DNA of 64,000 nt from Siphonodentalium dalli (GCA_032622095.1 CP136062.1:159338875-159402874), one strand, 5' to 3'; counted from the first letter of the stretch, positions 35,165 to 46,140 are shown. Translations and numbers: made by a program. Notes: generated by a model not told the origin, from the letters alone.

Positions 35165-35413
35165 TTAACTGCAAGACATGTGTACTAAGCCAGCTCGAGT
35201 CCGGGCGTCGCCCGCGATCTTATCTAAATACCGACAGAACATAGCTTCCAGGGGGATGATGTGATTGGACCCGTACCGTGGAAGTTCAACACTAATAGTA
35301 TAGTTTGGATAAGTTAATGGTGTAAGCCATGAGCCATCATAGTGATTCGCTACATAATCAACAACCAGTTGTTCGTACATATAATACACGTGCAATGCTT
35401 CACAATTTTCCAA
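35165..35413 (-). CDS. Unrecognised 82-codon frame, array unit 1
   Basis: Reads MENCEALHVYYMYEQLVVDY, then VANHYDGSWLTPLTYPNYTI, SVELPRYGSNHIIPLEAMFC and a short tail ending SCS. The frame is open about ten codons further upstream to a TGA, so the Met may not be the start. Composition is strongly protein-like, with a GSW.TPLTYP...VELPRYG core. It lies just upstream, on the same strand, of the 90-codon frame, and the two could be parts of one broken or spliced gene. A foreign, for example viral, origin is possible but not shown. Confidence 0.38.
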   Translation of the reverse strand: MENCEALHVYYMYEQLVVDYVANHYDGSWLTPLTYPNYTISVELPRYGSNHIIPLEAMFCRYLDKIAGDARTRAGLVHMSCS

Positions 35414-35499
35414 GGTTGTACCATTTGTAGTGTCGTAGCATCAAGCATATATGGGTCGAATATAGCATTGTCTCTATTGATTTCCTAAAAATTCATGCA

Positions 35500-35815
35500 C
35501 ATTATAAGCCATGATCCTCTAATTGGAGTGTTTCATGTTACTTTAAATCATACAAATTATAAGCCATGGTCACCCTACTGGAGTGTTTCAGTTTCTTATA
35601 CATTTAAGTAACACCAATTATATCACCCCACTGGAGTGCTTCACATCACTTTAAGTCATACAAATTATAAACTATGATCACCCTACTGGGGTGCTTCACA
35701 TCACTTTAAGCCATACATATTATAAGCCATGATCACCCTACTGCAGTACTGGAGTGTTTCATATCACTTTAAGTCATACAAATTATAAGCCACGATAACC
35801 CTACTGGAATGTATA
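35500..35815. repeat. TCATACAAATTATAAGCC tandem repeat
   Basis: About six units of 55-65 bases with CTTTAAGTCATACAAATTAT, AAGCCATGATCACCCTACTG and GAGTGTTTCA. Repeated at 46.14-46.46 kb. In unit 3 the array is cut in its first repeat by the junction to other DNA. Confidence 0.85.
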
Positions 35816-36639
35816 TATCAATTTTTGTTGAGATCCCAGTAACTGTTTAAGTTATGCCATGAACAGAAATCGGACAGACGAACGGACAGATGGATGTCCG
35901 GACGTATGCACGGCCGGACAGGTGCAAAACAGTATACCCCACCCAGTAACAGTTGTATAACTATAAAATTATAAATGCATGTGCTAATAATTGCCATAAA
36001 TATGATCCACAATAATTTCTAAGTTAAATATGGCATAAATATGATCCACAATAATTTCTAAGTTATTATATGATCCACAATAATTTCTAAGTTAAATATG
36101 GATTTTTTTTTTTTTTTTTTTTTTTTAAACTTTCATAATAGTGCTTACCAAGTAAATTATTCCCGATTCTGTGAATCGTAAATCCCGTGTAACAGTCCTG
36201 CCGTTTTTTACGATTCCACGAATAACGTCCGATTCCATGTATGGCGTGATTAAACTTTAAAGTCCATGTAGATGAATATTGTTTGTATAAGCGAGAAACA
36301 TATAGTTCTATAATCACTAAATTGACAAAGAAGCACACCGTGACAGAGTATTTTGGATTTTGACCGCTGTATACAAAACCAGACGACCTTCCCCTTTAGC
36401 GTCTCGTGCGAAATAGCGTAGTCGCGTGCGGAATTACGACGTCACAACACAGGTGATTTTAACCCTTTGCGTGCCAATATCAAATTGCCCATATCTCCTT
36501 TCTAGACAATACCATATTAGATAACGGTAATGCCCTTTAATCGAGTATATTAAAGATATCTTACTGTGATATAGAATGATGGCAAGTACCGACATATATC
36601 ATACACGTGGCTATACTATGCCGGTAGTGTTGCGTCAAC

Positions 36640-37535
36640 CTGGCGGGGGGGGGGGGGGGTGTTGCTAACTAACACATAAGGTGTCATCAGATTACATTGC
36701 ATGGACTTGCAAGTATTGAAAAGATGCAGAAATCAACCAATAATATAATTATACGTACAAGTAAACGAATGTATACTGTCACACAAAGATTATATAGGTA
36801 AATACATTTATACATGGGGTATAGGGCACAAAGTTGTATAGAATAGGTTGTCATTTGCAAATAAGTATTGATAGGTTATTGTTGATAAATTATAACTATG
36901 CATGGGGTAAGGGTATAACGCATATATAATAGGTTGTCGTTTGCAAATAGTTATTAGTAGGTTATTCTGTGGAAAGGTCAACAGTGAATTGCTAACTAGT
37001 CCATAATGTAACATACTGTCGCGGTAAGGTTGTGACACCTGTCAGACCGTGGGGGGGGGGGTTTGGAGCCAATCAAACGCCTAAGGGGTATCAGATTACA
37101 TTTATGGAGCATAATTATTGACCAGATGTAATAATAAAACATCATGCGACTATATTGCCGTGGTGATGTCGTGACAACCTGACCGGGGGGGGGGGGGTTG
37201 TGGGGTCAGCCAATCAACCACCTAGTGTGCCCAGATTACATCGTATGGAGTATAATTATTGAACATATATTAATACTGCGCGTAGAAACCACCGACCCCC
37301 GGAAAATAACCGACATTATGCAGTAAAGTATAAATTACACCAAAATTGGACGAGCTATTAATAAGTACATAGACCTGTCGTAAATAGGTAGCCCAGCCCT
37401 TAAGTCGTGGTGACACACACCGCAAACACTTAGGTTGTGAATCATCACGAAACGCCAATTGGTACAAATTGTAACATGCGGTATATTGTCGCGGAAACGT
37501 TTTAACAACTTGAACGGTGGCGGGGGGGGGGGGGT
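36640..37535. repeat. Series of poly-G-bearing subrepeats
   Basis: Four G-tracts of 10-14 bases follow related contexts (GTTGCGTCAACCTGGC, GTGACACCTGTCAGACCGT, GTCGTGACAACCTGACC, TTTTAACAACTTGAACGGTGGC). The contexts look like diverged copies of one subrepeat, each ending in the G run. More copies lie at 42.92, 43.54, 47.29-48.18, 48.80 and 49.42 kb. Confidence 0.75.
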
Positions 37536-37764
37536 TTGTTTGTGGCCAAACTTTTTTATAGTCCTATATGCTGGTTGCAATTGTGAGGTTGAGATAGAGA
37601 AGCTTAAATGTATATGTGCAAACACTTCACGAAACACGCGCATTGACACATGTTTGTGTCGTGTATCTGTACACATGAATATGATCGACATTATGCAGTA
37701 AAGTATGAATTATACCAAAATTGAAAGAGCTGTTAATAAGTACCCTTACCAAAACCGAACGCCA

Positions 37765-38125
37765 TTATTTAGCGTTTGCTTAGCGATTACCCTTAGCGTT
37801 TTCTTAGCGTTTCCTTAGCGTTCAAATGCATAAAATAAACGCTAAGATGAATGGGGCAAACAAATGTTAAGCTTAGCGTTCAAACGCTATCTTAGCGTTT
37901 GGTTAGCGTTTGGTTAGCGTGTATATAGGGTGAAATATTTATGAGCTTAGCGTTCGAACGCTAAGCTTAGCGTTTGAACGCTTACCTCATTTGCATATTG
38001 TTGTTATGTTGGCAAATATACCGTTGCAATTCCTTAGCGTTTCCTTATTCCTTAGCGTTTCCTTAGCGTTTCCTTAGCGTTTTCTTAGCGTTTCCTTAGC
38101 GTTCAAATATAATCATTTAAACGCT
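37765..38125. repeat. Left subterminal TTAGCGTTT motif array
   Basis: Roughly two dozen copies of TTAGCGTTT, TTAGCGTTC or their inverses, spaced 10-13 bases apart in clusters, some forming TTAGCGTTCGAACGCTAA palindromes. Arrays like this at transposon ends usually bind transposase. Confidence 0.85.
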
Positions 38126-38389
38126 AATATTAACCCTCAAGTTACTGAATGGTACAGTCTTCTGGTTATGACTTAAAAGGCTGCTTAGAAATGCCTCTCC
38201 GTTTGCTCACACATATTTAGAATATGCATTTTTTTAAATGTTACAGTACCTTACGTTCTTTTCCTAAAGATTCACTAACTCATTCACTGATTGTTGACTC
38301 TCCCAAAATATTCCTTCCTCATGGTGGAATTATGAACTGTAGGCTACTCCAATTTCAGAATCAATAGAATTTATTCAAATATAATCAAA

Positions 38390-38590
38390 TGATCTTAGCC
38401 TGATTTTCCTCTCATCTTCATATGCTATAATTACTGGGTGAAGGACAGTGTGAAATTCATCAAAACCTGGTGGTGTGCTATAAAAGATTGAGTGAAACAT
38501 ATATAGCAGGGTTTTGAAGTTTTTTAACTCTGTCTTTCACTCGGTCACAATAACATGTGAAGGCCAGAGGAAATTCAGGCTATAACAAAA
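38390..38590. mobile_element. Small hairpin MITE nested in the TA transposon
   Basis: TAGCCTGATTTTCCTCTCAT...CAAAACCTGG is mirrored by a diverged inverse with CAGGGTTTTGAAG...CTGAATTTCCTCTGGCC. Arms are about 80 bases. It makes a spurious - strand frame of about 55 codons. Confidence 0.6.
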
Positions 38591-38804
38591 CAGTAATTAA
38601 TTAATATATAACATTCTATCCTGATCGAGTTCTTTTCTTTACTTTAGTGATTCATTTCTGAAAACAATAAAAGAAAAAATTAAGATTTCCAAGAATCATT
38701 GATGAAATTTCCTTCAATTTAACACAATTAAGCAACTTTACTCTGCATGCTTTCTTTGTTTTATGCAAAATGGTCCCCCACAGTTGTATTTGACAAACTA
38801 ATTT

Positions 38805-38880
38805 TCAAGGACATCCCTTGCGATCAGGCACAATCACCTGCAGGTCTTCTGATGGAGTTACTTTACACAAAATTATTTGT
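38805..38880 (-). CDS. Candidate terminal exon of the transposon gene
   Basis: After a GCTAG acceptor the frame reads QIILCKVTPSEDLQVIVPDR then KGCP and a TGA. The one-base start completes a Gly codon with the exon at 39.02-39.16 kb, so the two are phase-compatible. A CAG|GTGATT inside it could be an alternative donor. No domain is recognised. Confidence 0.35.
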
Positions 38881-39022
38881 CTAGCTGTGCGGTCATAAAC
38901 TTGGCATTAATATATACTTTACAATGTACCAAACAATGTTGCACATTCTTATGACGCATGAAAAGGTATGATATCATACATGCTGGACAGTATGACATCC
39001 ATATGAGACAAGAATAACTTAC

Positions 39023-39161
39023 CCTTCATTAGTCTTGAAATTATCATACGAAATCTTCATCCGACTTCTGTCATTTGTACACTTTGAGCATATTTTAGCA
39101 TTAACGTCAGTCTCCTTCATGATGTCCCACATCTCTTTTTTGGAGACCAAAATTATGAATT
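39023..39161 (-). CDS. Candidate exon of the transposon gene
   Basis: Lies between an AATTTTCAG acceptor and a strong GG|GTAAGT donor. Only one of three frames is open: FIILVSKKEMWDIMKETDVN then AKICSKCTNDRSRMKISYDN and FKTNEG. A C..C pair and many charged residues suggest a nucleic-acid-binding or zinc-binding segment. It needs a preceding exon ending with one codon base, which was not found, so the gene model is incomplete or the copy is damaged. Confidence 0.42.
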
Positions 39162-39432
39162 CTGAAAATTGAAGAATTAATATAATGATAACTATTTAAA
39201 GGCTTCGTACATGTATCACCTGATTATTGATCAATTTCATGATTGGCTTATTTATTACAACTGTAATGCATAGCATGACATATTTCCTGATTTGCAGTTT
39301 GGAAAGGGTGCAGTGCTGAAAGTTTGAATGGATGTTAATTAATGGATGAAATAGTTTGTATGTGGATATCCTTCTTCCCATGCTGGTATATTATAGTAGT
39401 ACCAAAGGACATTACAATCCAATAATTGGTAC

Positions 39433-39606
39433 CGAAGCTACATTCATACAATGCAGAATATCTGTACAGGCCGGGTTACAGGCTGAGCATATATCTGTTT
39501 CCAAAGTCAAACATAGGGCATATGTTCTTCTTATTAGGTGCACTACAGCCAACTTATAGAATATATGTGTTTTATGTGTATTGTCAAACCATGAAATATT
39601 ATCTGC
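39433..39606 (-). CDS. Candidate exon of the transposon gene (cysteine cluster)
   Basis: Opens after TTTTCTAG and is exactly 58 codons in phase 0, ending GCTTCG|GTACCA. It reads ADNISWFDNTHKTHIFYKLA then VVHLIRRTYALCLTLETDIC and SACNPACTDILHCMNVAS. The C..C..P.C...L.C spacing is reminiscent of cysteine clusters in some transposase-associated domains (KDZ type), but this is only a resemblance. It follows in frame from the exon at 39.83-39.94 kb. Confidence 0.42.
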
Positions 39607-39826
39607 CTAGAAAATTTATAACTCATCAATTCTGCTGTTAAGTTAATTTTTTTGGTAATACCCAAAATTTAATATGGAGTTCATATATTCATTATAAGTA
39701 GAAATCCCATTCAACAAAGCATATAAATGACAGATAAATGTTTAGCACAATGGAAATTCTATATTGAGGGGACCTGGTAAATTAACCTATTAATTGTACT
39801 GTATTTAAAGTATGAAGCTTAATTAC

Positions 39827-39944
39827 CCTTCTAATATTGCTATCTTTACTTTGACAGAGAGAATTGTTTTGACTCCTTGCACTGGTACATTTCAAGTAGA
39901 TTTCCTTACTGTAGTCATGCAATTTCTTCTCAAATCTTCTGTGA
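39827..39944 (-). CDS. Candidate exon of the transposon gene
   Basis: The acceptor chosen is CAAAGAAACAG, preceded by TTTCTTTTTC. A stronger-looking acceptor 29 bases upstream would create a stop at the junction. The frame reads HRRFEKKLHDYSKEIYLKCT then SARSQNNSLCQSKDSNIRR and ends AGG|GTAATT in phase 0, matching the next exon. Confidence 0.38.
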
Positions 39945-40583
39945 CTGTTTCTTTGAAAAAGAAATTGTGATCTCTGAAATTGAAATAGAATAAGTCATAG
40001 TTAAAGCTATGCTGGTGTTATTCAAGCCATATTTTTATTTTAAAAATTGTAGGTAGAAATTAAATTAGCACTTCAAAGTTAATTCGCATGCATCAGGGCA
40101 TCATGCATATATATATACACCCATAATAAGTTTCATTTAAATATTGCAATATATCAGGGGTGGCATCAGCATTTCCCCAATGCAGGGGCTACTTTATAAT
40201 ACAATTGACCCCTCCCCTGATTCCACCCCTACAATATATTAATATGTAGATTAAACCCTGGATATGTGAGTCATTTGTTTTTATTCAAATTGGTTTATCC
40301 TTATGAGATTGATATATTAAATCCCATTTATACAGGGTTGTGCATGGTTTAAAGGGAATCCAAAAATCTGTGAGAGAGTAGTTGAATTGTGGAGGGCCTA
40401 GCTAGCTTGTAATGGTTCGATCCCTGTAGCTAAGATTTAATATTGCCATTGTGTGTGACTGCATGAAAGATGATCATGCCAATATTAATTGTACTGTACA
40501 TTCTCTCTATATAAAATATCATATTTTGAAGTTTCATGAGGCTATAAGCAACATAAATTAATTTGAATTATGAAAGTACTTAC

Positions 40584-40706
40584 CAGAGACACAAATAATG
40601 GTTTCCCCGGCCATTCAGGTGCTGTTGATTCTGTGAGACTTCATAAATTAATCCATCAAAAACACAGAAAAATGATCTCTTTTCACATTGCTTTTTAGAA
40701 CAAAAT
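40584..40706 (-). CDS. Candidate exon of the transposon gene (CxxxxC cluster)
   Basis: Between TATACTCAG and CTCTG|GTAAGT only one frame is open: FCSKKQCEKRSFFCVFDGLI then YEVSQNQQHLNGRGNHYLCL. It starts with one base and ends with two bases of split codons, and the end is in phase with the exon at 39.83-39.94 kb. The three exons together give about 138 cysteine-rich residues. Confidence 0.42.
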
Positions 40707-41224
40707 CTGAGTATAAAGCTGCATAAACATGTACATCATTCATCAGTGAGAGACAAACTGGCCAAAACAAAGAGTCAACACTGGGCCACACATATGTTAC
40801 ATAGTTTAAGAAGTATCAAATTCCAAGCTTATGGGCCAGTTCTCCCAACTTAACAACTTTAAATTGCCCCCAGGGGATTGTCATGCAGACTCAATGATTG
40901 CACAAGGCAGTGATTTAATTTTATGTATAGGCATTATCTGGTTCTTAGGGGATGCAGAGAACTAGCAAGTACAGTGAGACAAATTCATCACTTGAATTAG
41001 TTAAGCAAATATTCTCTCACTTTAATTTAGAATTGGGGTAGTTTCAATTCATATTAATTATACAATTTTAAATGTATCTAAAATAGCCACATTTTCTGTC
41101 CCTATTCAGAGAGAATAATTAAAGAAAAATATTTTCAAGTGATAGAAACTCATATTGACTGGTCTGTCTGACTTTAAATATAATTATTATTTTATATATA
41201 AAAAAAATAATAAAATAATAATGT

Positions 41225-41419
41225 TCATAAAATCACTTCTTTTGATAATGTATAAAGCACAGATGAGCCAATATTTCTTACAACAATAGATTTTCCCCCC
41301 ACTTTTTCCTTGAAATAGTTGTTGAACATGGACTTAATTAGTTTAATTACAAGAGATTCTCTGCTTGCACTGGCTTGCATGAAAGAAACAAAATTCTCTG
41401 TATTCTGTGCACTATACAT
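41225..41419 (-). CDS. Protein-like open frame upstream in the transposon
   Basis: Reads MYSAQNTENFVSFMQASASR then ESLVIKLIKSMFNNYFKEKV, GGKSIVVRNIGSSVLYTLSK, EVIL and a stop. There is an internal GTT|GTAAGA that could be a donor. It is upstream of the cysteine-rich exons on the same strand, but the phases do not fit directly. It may be the transposon gene's first exon or a separate decayed frame. Confidence 0.33.
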   Translation of the reverse strand: MYSAQNTENFVSFMQASASRESLVIKLIKSMFNNYFKEKVGGKSIVVRNIGSSVLYTLSKEVIL

Positions 41420-41504
41420 TAAATATTAGTGTTTGAAAAAAATCCCATAAACATATTACACTTATTTAGTGATTTTTTTAAAAGAAAGGGTATACAGTGG
41501 TACA

Positions 41505-42050
41505 TGTATGGTACAATGTACATGTAAAACCTGCCAGACATGTCAAATATTTATCTCTTGTTCAGTTAAATGTGTGGAGTTTTCAAAGTATTTCCAAGAC
41601 AACAAAATGTACTCAATATATGTATTGTAAAAAAAATATTTTTTGAATTCTACATCATTGTTCAGTTTAACTAATTCTGGCCATTCTCATAGGTAGATTA
41701 AATTGTCAAAAACATTAGTCACATATATAGGAGATATGAAAACAAAAAGAAACAAATTACCAGGTACTTGTTGTTGGAAGATATTAGACAGTAGTACATG
41801 TACAGGTACAGGTACATATGTCATACCTGCCAGAATTGTCAAATATTATCGCTTGTTCAGTTAAATGTACATGTCTGGAGTATTCAAATTATTTCCAAGG
41901 CAAACTACCAGTACATGAACCTATTAAAAATGTATTTAAAAAAATATTTTCAGAATTCTACATCATTTTCTAGTGTAAAGAATTCTGGTCATTCTCGTAT
42001 GTAGATTGTCAAAAACAAGTCACATATATAGGAGATATGAAGTTTTGATG
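41505..42050. repeat. Diverged ~300-bp tandem duplication inside the TA transposon
   Basis: CCTGCCAGACATGTCAAATA...GTCACATATATAGGAGATAT occurs twice with substitutions, at about 41.53 and 41.83 kb. Near its right edge a CAG|GTAAAT boundary on the - strand may be the donor of a 5' UTR exon. Confidence 0.7.
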
Positions 42051-42139
42051 AATTTTTCCATAAAATTTACCTGAACTCGACTTAGTTTATTTCTGAATTG
42101 ATAATGGTAGCCTCAAATGCACGGTCATGCAAGAAACAC

Positions 42140-42500
42140 TAAGAACCATTTACTAGCGTTTATGAAAGGCTGAAAATCGCTAAGGAATACAAAGAAACGT
42201 TCAGATCTGTCAATGCTTATAATAACAGAGAAGAGATGTTAGCGTTTTTCTTAGCGTTTAACTTTCTAAACGCTAAGGAATAAGAAAATCGCAAATATAT
42301 TAACGTTTTTCTTAGCGTTTAACTTTCTAAACACTAAGGAATAAAAAAAATCGCTAAGGATCATCGATGCTTAACGTTCAAACGCTAACAGAAGCGTTTT
42401 CTTAGCGTTCGAACGCTAAGAAATGTCTTCTCATAACGTTCAAACGCTAACAAATTGCCCCAAACGCTAAGGAAACGCTAAGAAAACGCTTAATAAGCGA
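42140..42500. repeat. Right subterminal TTAGCGTTT motif array
   Basis: The mirror partner of the left array: AACGCTAAGGAAACGCTAAG, TTAGCGTTTAACTTTCTAAA and similar in both orientations, close to the right terminus. Confidence 0.85.
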
Positions 42501-42669
42501 TTATGTTCGGTAAGGGTATATATACATGTATAATGGATTGTCGTATGCATATAGGTATTAATAGGTTATCGTTGATAAAATGTATCTATGTATTGGTTTG
42601 TTAGGATTTATGGTAGCTATAGCTTTATGGGTGGAGGAAAGACCACGCGGGATAGTTTACCGAGAAAAC

Positions 42670-43763
42670 GGTATACTGCGCGTAGAAACCACCGACCCCC
42701 GGAAAACAACCGACATTATGCAGTAAAGTATAAATTATACCAAAATTGGACGAGCTATTAATAAGTACATAGACCTGTCGTAAATAGGTAGCCTAGTTTT
42801 TAAGTCGTGGTGACACACATCGCAAATATTTAGGTTGTGAATCATCACGAAACGCCAATTAGTACAAATAGTAACATGCGGTATACTGTCACGGAAACGT
42901 TTTAACAACTTGAACGGTGGCGGGGGGGGGGGGGGGGGGTTGTTTGTGGCCAAACTTTTTTATAGTCCTATATGCTGGTTGCAATTGTGAGGTTGAGATA
43001 GAGAAGCTTAAATGTATATGTGCAAACACTTCACGAAACACGCGCATTGACACATGTTTGTGTCGTGTATCTGTACACATGAATATGATCGACATTATGC
43101 AGTAAAGTATGAATTATACCAAAATTGAAAGAGCTGTTAATAAGTATATGTACAATGGATTGTCGTATGCATATAGGTATTAATAGGTTATCGTTGATGA
43201 AATGTACCTATGTATTGGTTTGTTAGGATTTATGGTAGCTATAGCTTTATGGGTGGAGGAAAGACACGCGGGATGGTTTACCGAGAAAACGGTATACTGC
43301 GCGTAGAAACCACCGACCCCCGGAAAACAACCGACATTATGCAGTAAAGTATAAATTATACCAAAATTGGACGAGCTATTAATAAGTACATAGACCTGTC
43401 GTAAATAGGTAGCCTAGTTTTTAAGTCGTGGTGACACACATCGCAAATATTTAGGTTGTGAATCATCACGAAACGCCAATTAGTACAAATAGTAACATGC
43501 GGTATACTGTCACGGAAACGTTTTAACAACTTGAACGGTGGCGGGGGGGGGGGGGTTTGTTTGTGGCCAAACTTTTTTATAGTCCTATATGCTGGTTGCA
43601 ATTGTGAGGTTGAGATAGAGAAGCTTAAATGTATATGTGCAAACACTTCACGAACCACGCGCATTGACACATGTTTGTGTCGTGTATCTGTACACACGAA
43701 TATGATCGACATTATGCAGTAAAGTATGAATTATACCAAAATTGAAAGAGCTGTTAATAAGTG
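42670..43763. repeat. Two ~610-bp subunits (GTATACTGCGCGTAGAAACC), second and third of three
   Basis: Each subunit runs from GCGCGTAGAAACCACCGACC through a poly-G tract to TGAATTATACCAAAATTGAA and a TGGATTGTCGTATGC stretch. The first subunit begins near 37.28 kb and is split by the TA transposon. A - strand frame of about 118 codons exists only when the poly-G length permits and contains a run of Pro; it is not considered a gene. Confidence 0.8.
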
Positions 43764-44583
43764 CGTAGATCCGTAGTAAATACTAATAGGTAGTGTAGTT
43801 TTTAAGTCGAGCTTATATATCGTGAATATATAGGTTGTAAAGTATTATAGCATGTATACATGTACATGAGGCGTTTTGATATACCTTAATGGGATGTTTA
43901 ATAGTAACGGTTGTATATAGATATATAACGAGTTGTTTAGTATTAATTGGAATGCACATGAGGCACGTGTGCATATAATGTGTAGGTACAACGATGGGCT
44001 ATACATATGAAACACATGGACCTATTCTATAATCTACCGTAATCATGGCCACAACCGTGCAAGCCAGCTGGCAACTAATATCTTAGTTTAATTATAATAA
44101 GTTTAATTTCAACACCTATTGCGACTATACCGTCACGAAATGATTTTAAAACCATAAAACTTTAGTAGAATGGGTATGCCACTATACGAGAGGGGGTGTG
44201 GTGGTCGTATCGACTATCAGATAAAATTAGTTAGTGCTACAACCGATGACATAGCATATCGCGAACGTGATCGCGTTACATATATCATTAACGAGTATTC
44301 ATATAATTTACAGAAATTATTGTTAATGGTATAGAATTAACCATGTATACATTGTGCAACCATCAGCAGCATGTGTTATGTATAATCACATTTATCTAAA
44401 GTAAGACAAAGTATCGTTCAAAGCAAATAAATAAGTTAATGTAAAATAAAAATAGTCTGTCTATGAAATCAGGATGTAATATAAATAAACAAAAAAGATG
44501 CCTATACAACTCAAGTCGTCTAATCGTCTAACGCCAGGATGTTATGTCACTAGTTGACAGTCGCCCCCGCGACGATAATATAA
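43764..44583. other. End of array unit 1, no gene
   Basis: AT-rich sequence, repeated exactly enough at 49.64-50.46 kb. No convincing frame was found. Confidence 0.5.
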
Positions 44584-45301
44584 TGTTTTTATGTGTAACC
44601 ATATAAGGTAAGGGGGTGTCTGACCGGGTAGCAGAACTGTCAAGGTTAGCGACCCCACACCTAGCACACCAGAAAGACAGAGAAAAGTCAAAGTAATGTG
44701 CTGGCAGGTTGACCAGAAGGCCTTTTTGAAAGTCAACTAAAGAAAAAAGTAAAACGGCTAAGAACGCATTTGTCATAAGAATTTTACACACAATTGATAC
44801 CGGTCGGTGCAAAATGTACGGTCTATATAAAGTGGTAGTATAGTCCCCCCCCATATAGTATTATAATATATACACTGTAGGTATAATTAGAGTTAAACGC
44901 TCTCTATACTATATTGTTAAACGCTCTTTATGTGACCAAGTTAGCTATATATAGCTATGATATATGTCATCGTGAAGTATCTTTACATATTACAATCCGT
45001 ATATGACTATGTTACATATAGGTGGTGGTTAAACACTTAAACAAGATTCCGAATAATTAATTTAGATGAGTACATGGGGTAATACATCTTATTGTGAGAT
45101 GTATGCATGCTGGAAAGTACTCACTAACACCAGTAAATTATTACCTTAGGATTATGAAGCATAATATATAGGGTTAGATTATATACTTAAGATAAATGTA
45201 AGTGAGCATTATATCTCACAACAATTATTATATGGGTAGAGATAATAATATTATATATATACACATATATATGCACGAAAAAACACACCTAGCCCTCCAG
45301 A

Positions 45302-45619
45302 ATGACAATAAAAAGTCAGAATGGTGCACTGGCTGACGGGCCTTGCGCCCTTTCCGTTTGTCAACATAAGTATAGTGAAAGAAATAACGGCTTTCAACCT
45401 ATCTGTCATATAATTTCCCCACAAAATGAAGGTGGTTCACAAATGCATGGATGTCAAAAGAAAGGGGAGGTTGTCTGCTGTATGCATATTAAAGAAGATT
45501 CTAGGCTATATGTGATGATGACCAAGGTCCCAATTTCCCGCAGACAATTTGCTCCTCGTTCTGATGACATGAATTTTGAGGTGGAAGCTGGACCCTGGAG
45601 CGGTTTATTAGAATTTTGA
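45302..45619 (+). CDS. Unrecognised 105-codon frame, array unit 2
   Basis: Same protein as the unit-1 frame at 34.66 kb, with no residue change visible. The opposite-strand 90-codon frame (45501-45773) is also kept. Confidence 0.33.
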   Translation: MTIKSQNGALADGPCALSVCQHKYSERNNGFQPICHIISPQNEGGSQMHGCQKKGEVVCCMHIKEDSRLYVMMTKVPISRRQFAPRSDDMNFEVEAGPWSGLLEF

Positions 45620-45805
45620 AAATAGTTTTTGAACGTACCCCATCGAAATAAGATTCATTTAATGCCAAAGGTAGAATTTCTAGGTTTTTGAAAAATTCTC
45701 CCAATGAGTTAAAAAGATGCCAGAATGTTTTGATAAGAACGTCATCAGTTGCAGTTTGCTGACTATATGCCACGCTAAGTGCATGTCATATCATGTTTCG
45801 ACCCT

Positions 45806-46054
45806 TTAACTGCAAGACATGTGTACTAAGCCAGCTCGAGTCCGGGCGTCGCCCGCGATCTTATCTAAATACCGACAGAACATAGCTTCCAGGGGGATGA
45901 TGTGATTGGACCCGTACCGTGGAAGTTCAACACTAATAGTATAGTTTGGATAAGTTAATGGTGTAAGCCATGAGCCATCATAGTGATTCGCTACATAATC
46001 AACAACCAGTTGTTCGTACATATAATACACGTGCAATGCTTCACAATTTTCCAA
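45806..46054 (-). CDS. Unrecognised 82-codon frame, array unit 2
   Basis: Identical to the unit-1 frame with the GSWLTPLTYP and VELPRYG core. Confidence 0.35.
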   Translation of the reverse strand: MENCEALHVYYMYEQLVVDYVANHYDGSWLTPLTYPNYTISVELPRYGSNHIIPLEAMFCRYLDKIAGDARTRAGLVHMSCS

Positions 46055-46140
46055 GGTTGTACCATTTGTAGTGTCGTAGCATCAAGCATATATGGGTCGA
46101 ATATAGCATTGTCTCTATTGATTTCCTAAAAATTCATGCA

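Larger units (their letters stand above)
37743..42516. mobile_element. 4,774-bp DNA transposon with TA target duplication
   Basis: TA flanks terminal CCCTTACCAAAACCGAACGC and the inverse of CCCTTACCGAACATAATCGC. Unit 2 preserves the empty site, AATAAG-TATATATACATG at 48390, with a single TA, which proves both ends. The subterminal 350 bases at each side are packed with TTAGCGTTT-like motifs in both orientations. The interior has exon-like segments on the - strand with GT-AG borders, a small nested hairpin near 38.4-38.6 kb and a ~300-base internal tandem duplication. TA suggests a Tc1/mariner-type or other TA-specific integrase, but no DDE transposase is recognised, so the superfamily is open. 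Confidence 0.92.
33942..44583. repeat. Tandem segmental array, unit 1 (interrupted by a transposon)
   Basis: Starts TGTTTTTATGTGTAACCATA. Without the 4.77-kb transposon it is about 5.87 kb and nearly identical to unit 2. It contains two or three unrecognised frames, a TCATACAAATTATAAGCC tandem repeat, several poly-G-bearing subrepeats and three copies of a ~610-base subunit starting GTATACTGCGCGTAGAAACC. Confidence 0.92.

Noticed and set aside
37335-37691. 118-codon minus-strand frame with poly-Pro, repeated several times in the array
   Set aside because: The Pro run is the complement of a poly-G tract whose length varies; other subunits have the frame split, so it is not conserved as a protein.
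38400-38560. Minus-strand frame of about 55 codons with a YSTPPGFDEFHTVL stretch inside the TA transposon
   Set aside because: It coincides with one arm of a small nested hairpin MITE, so it is repeat sequence.
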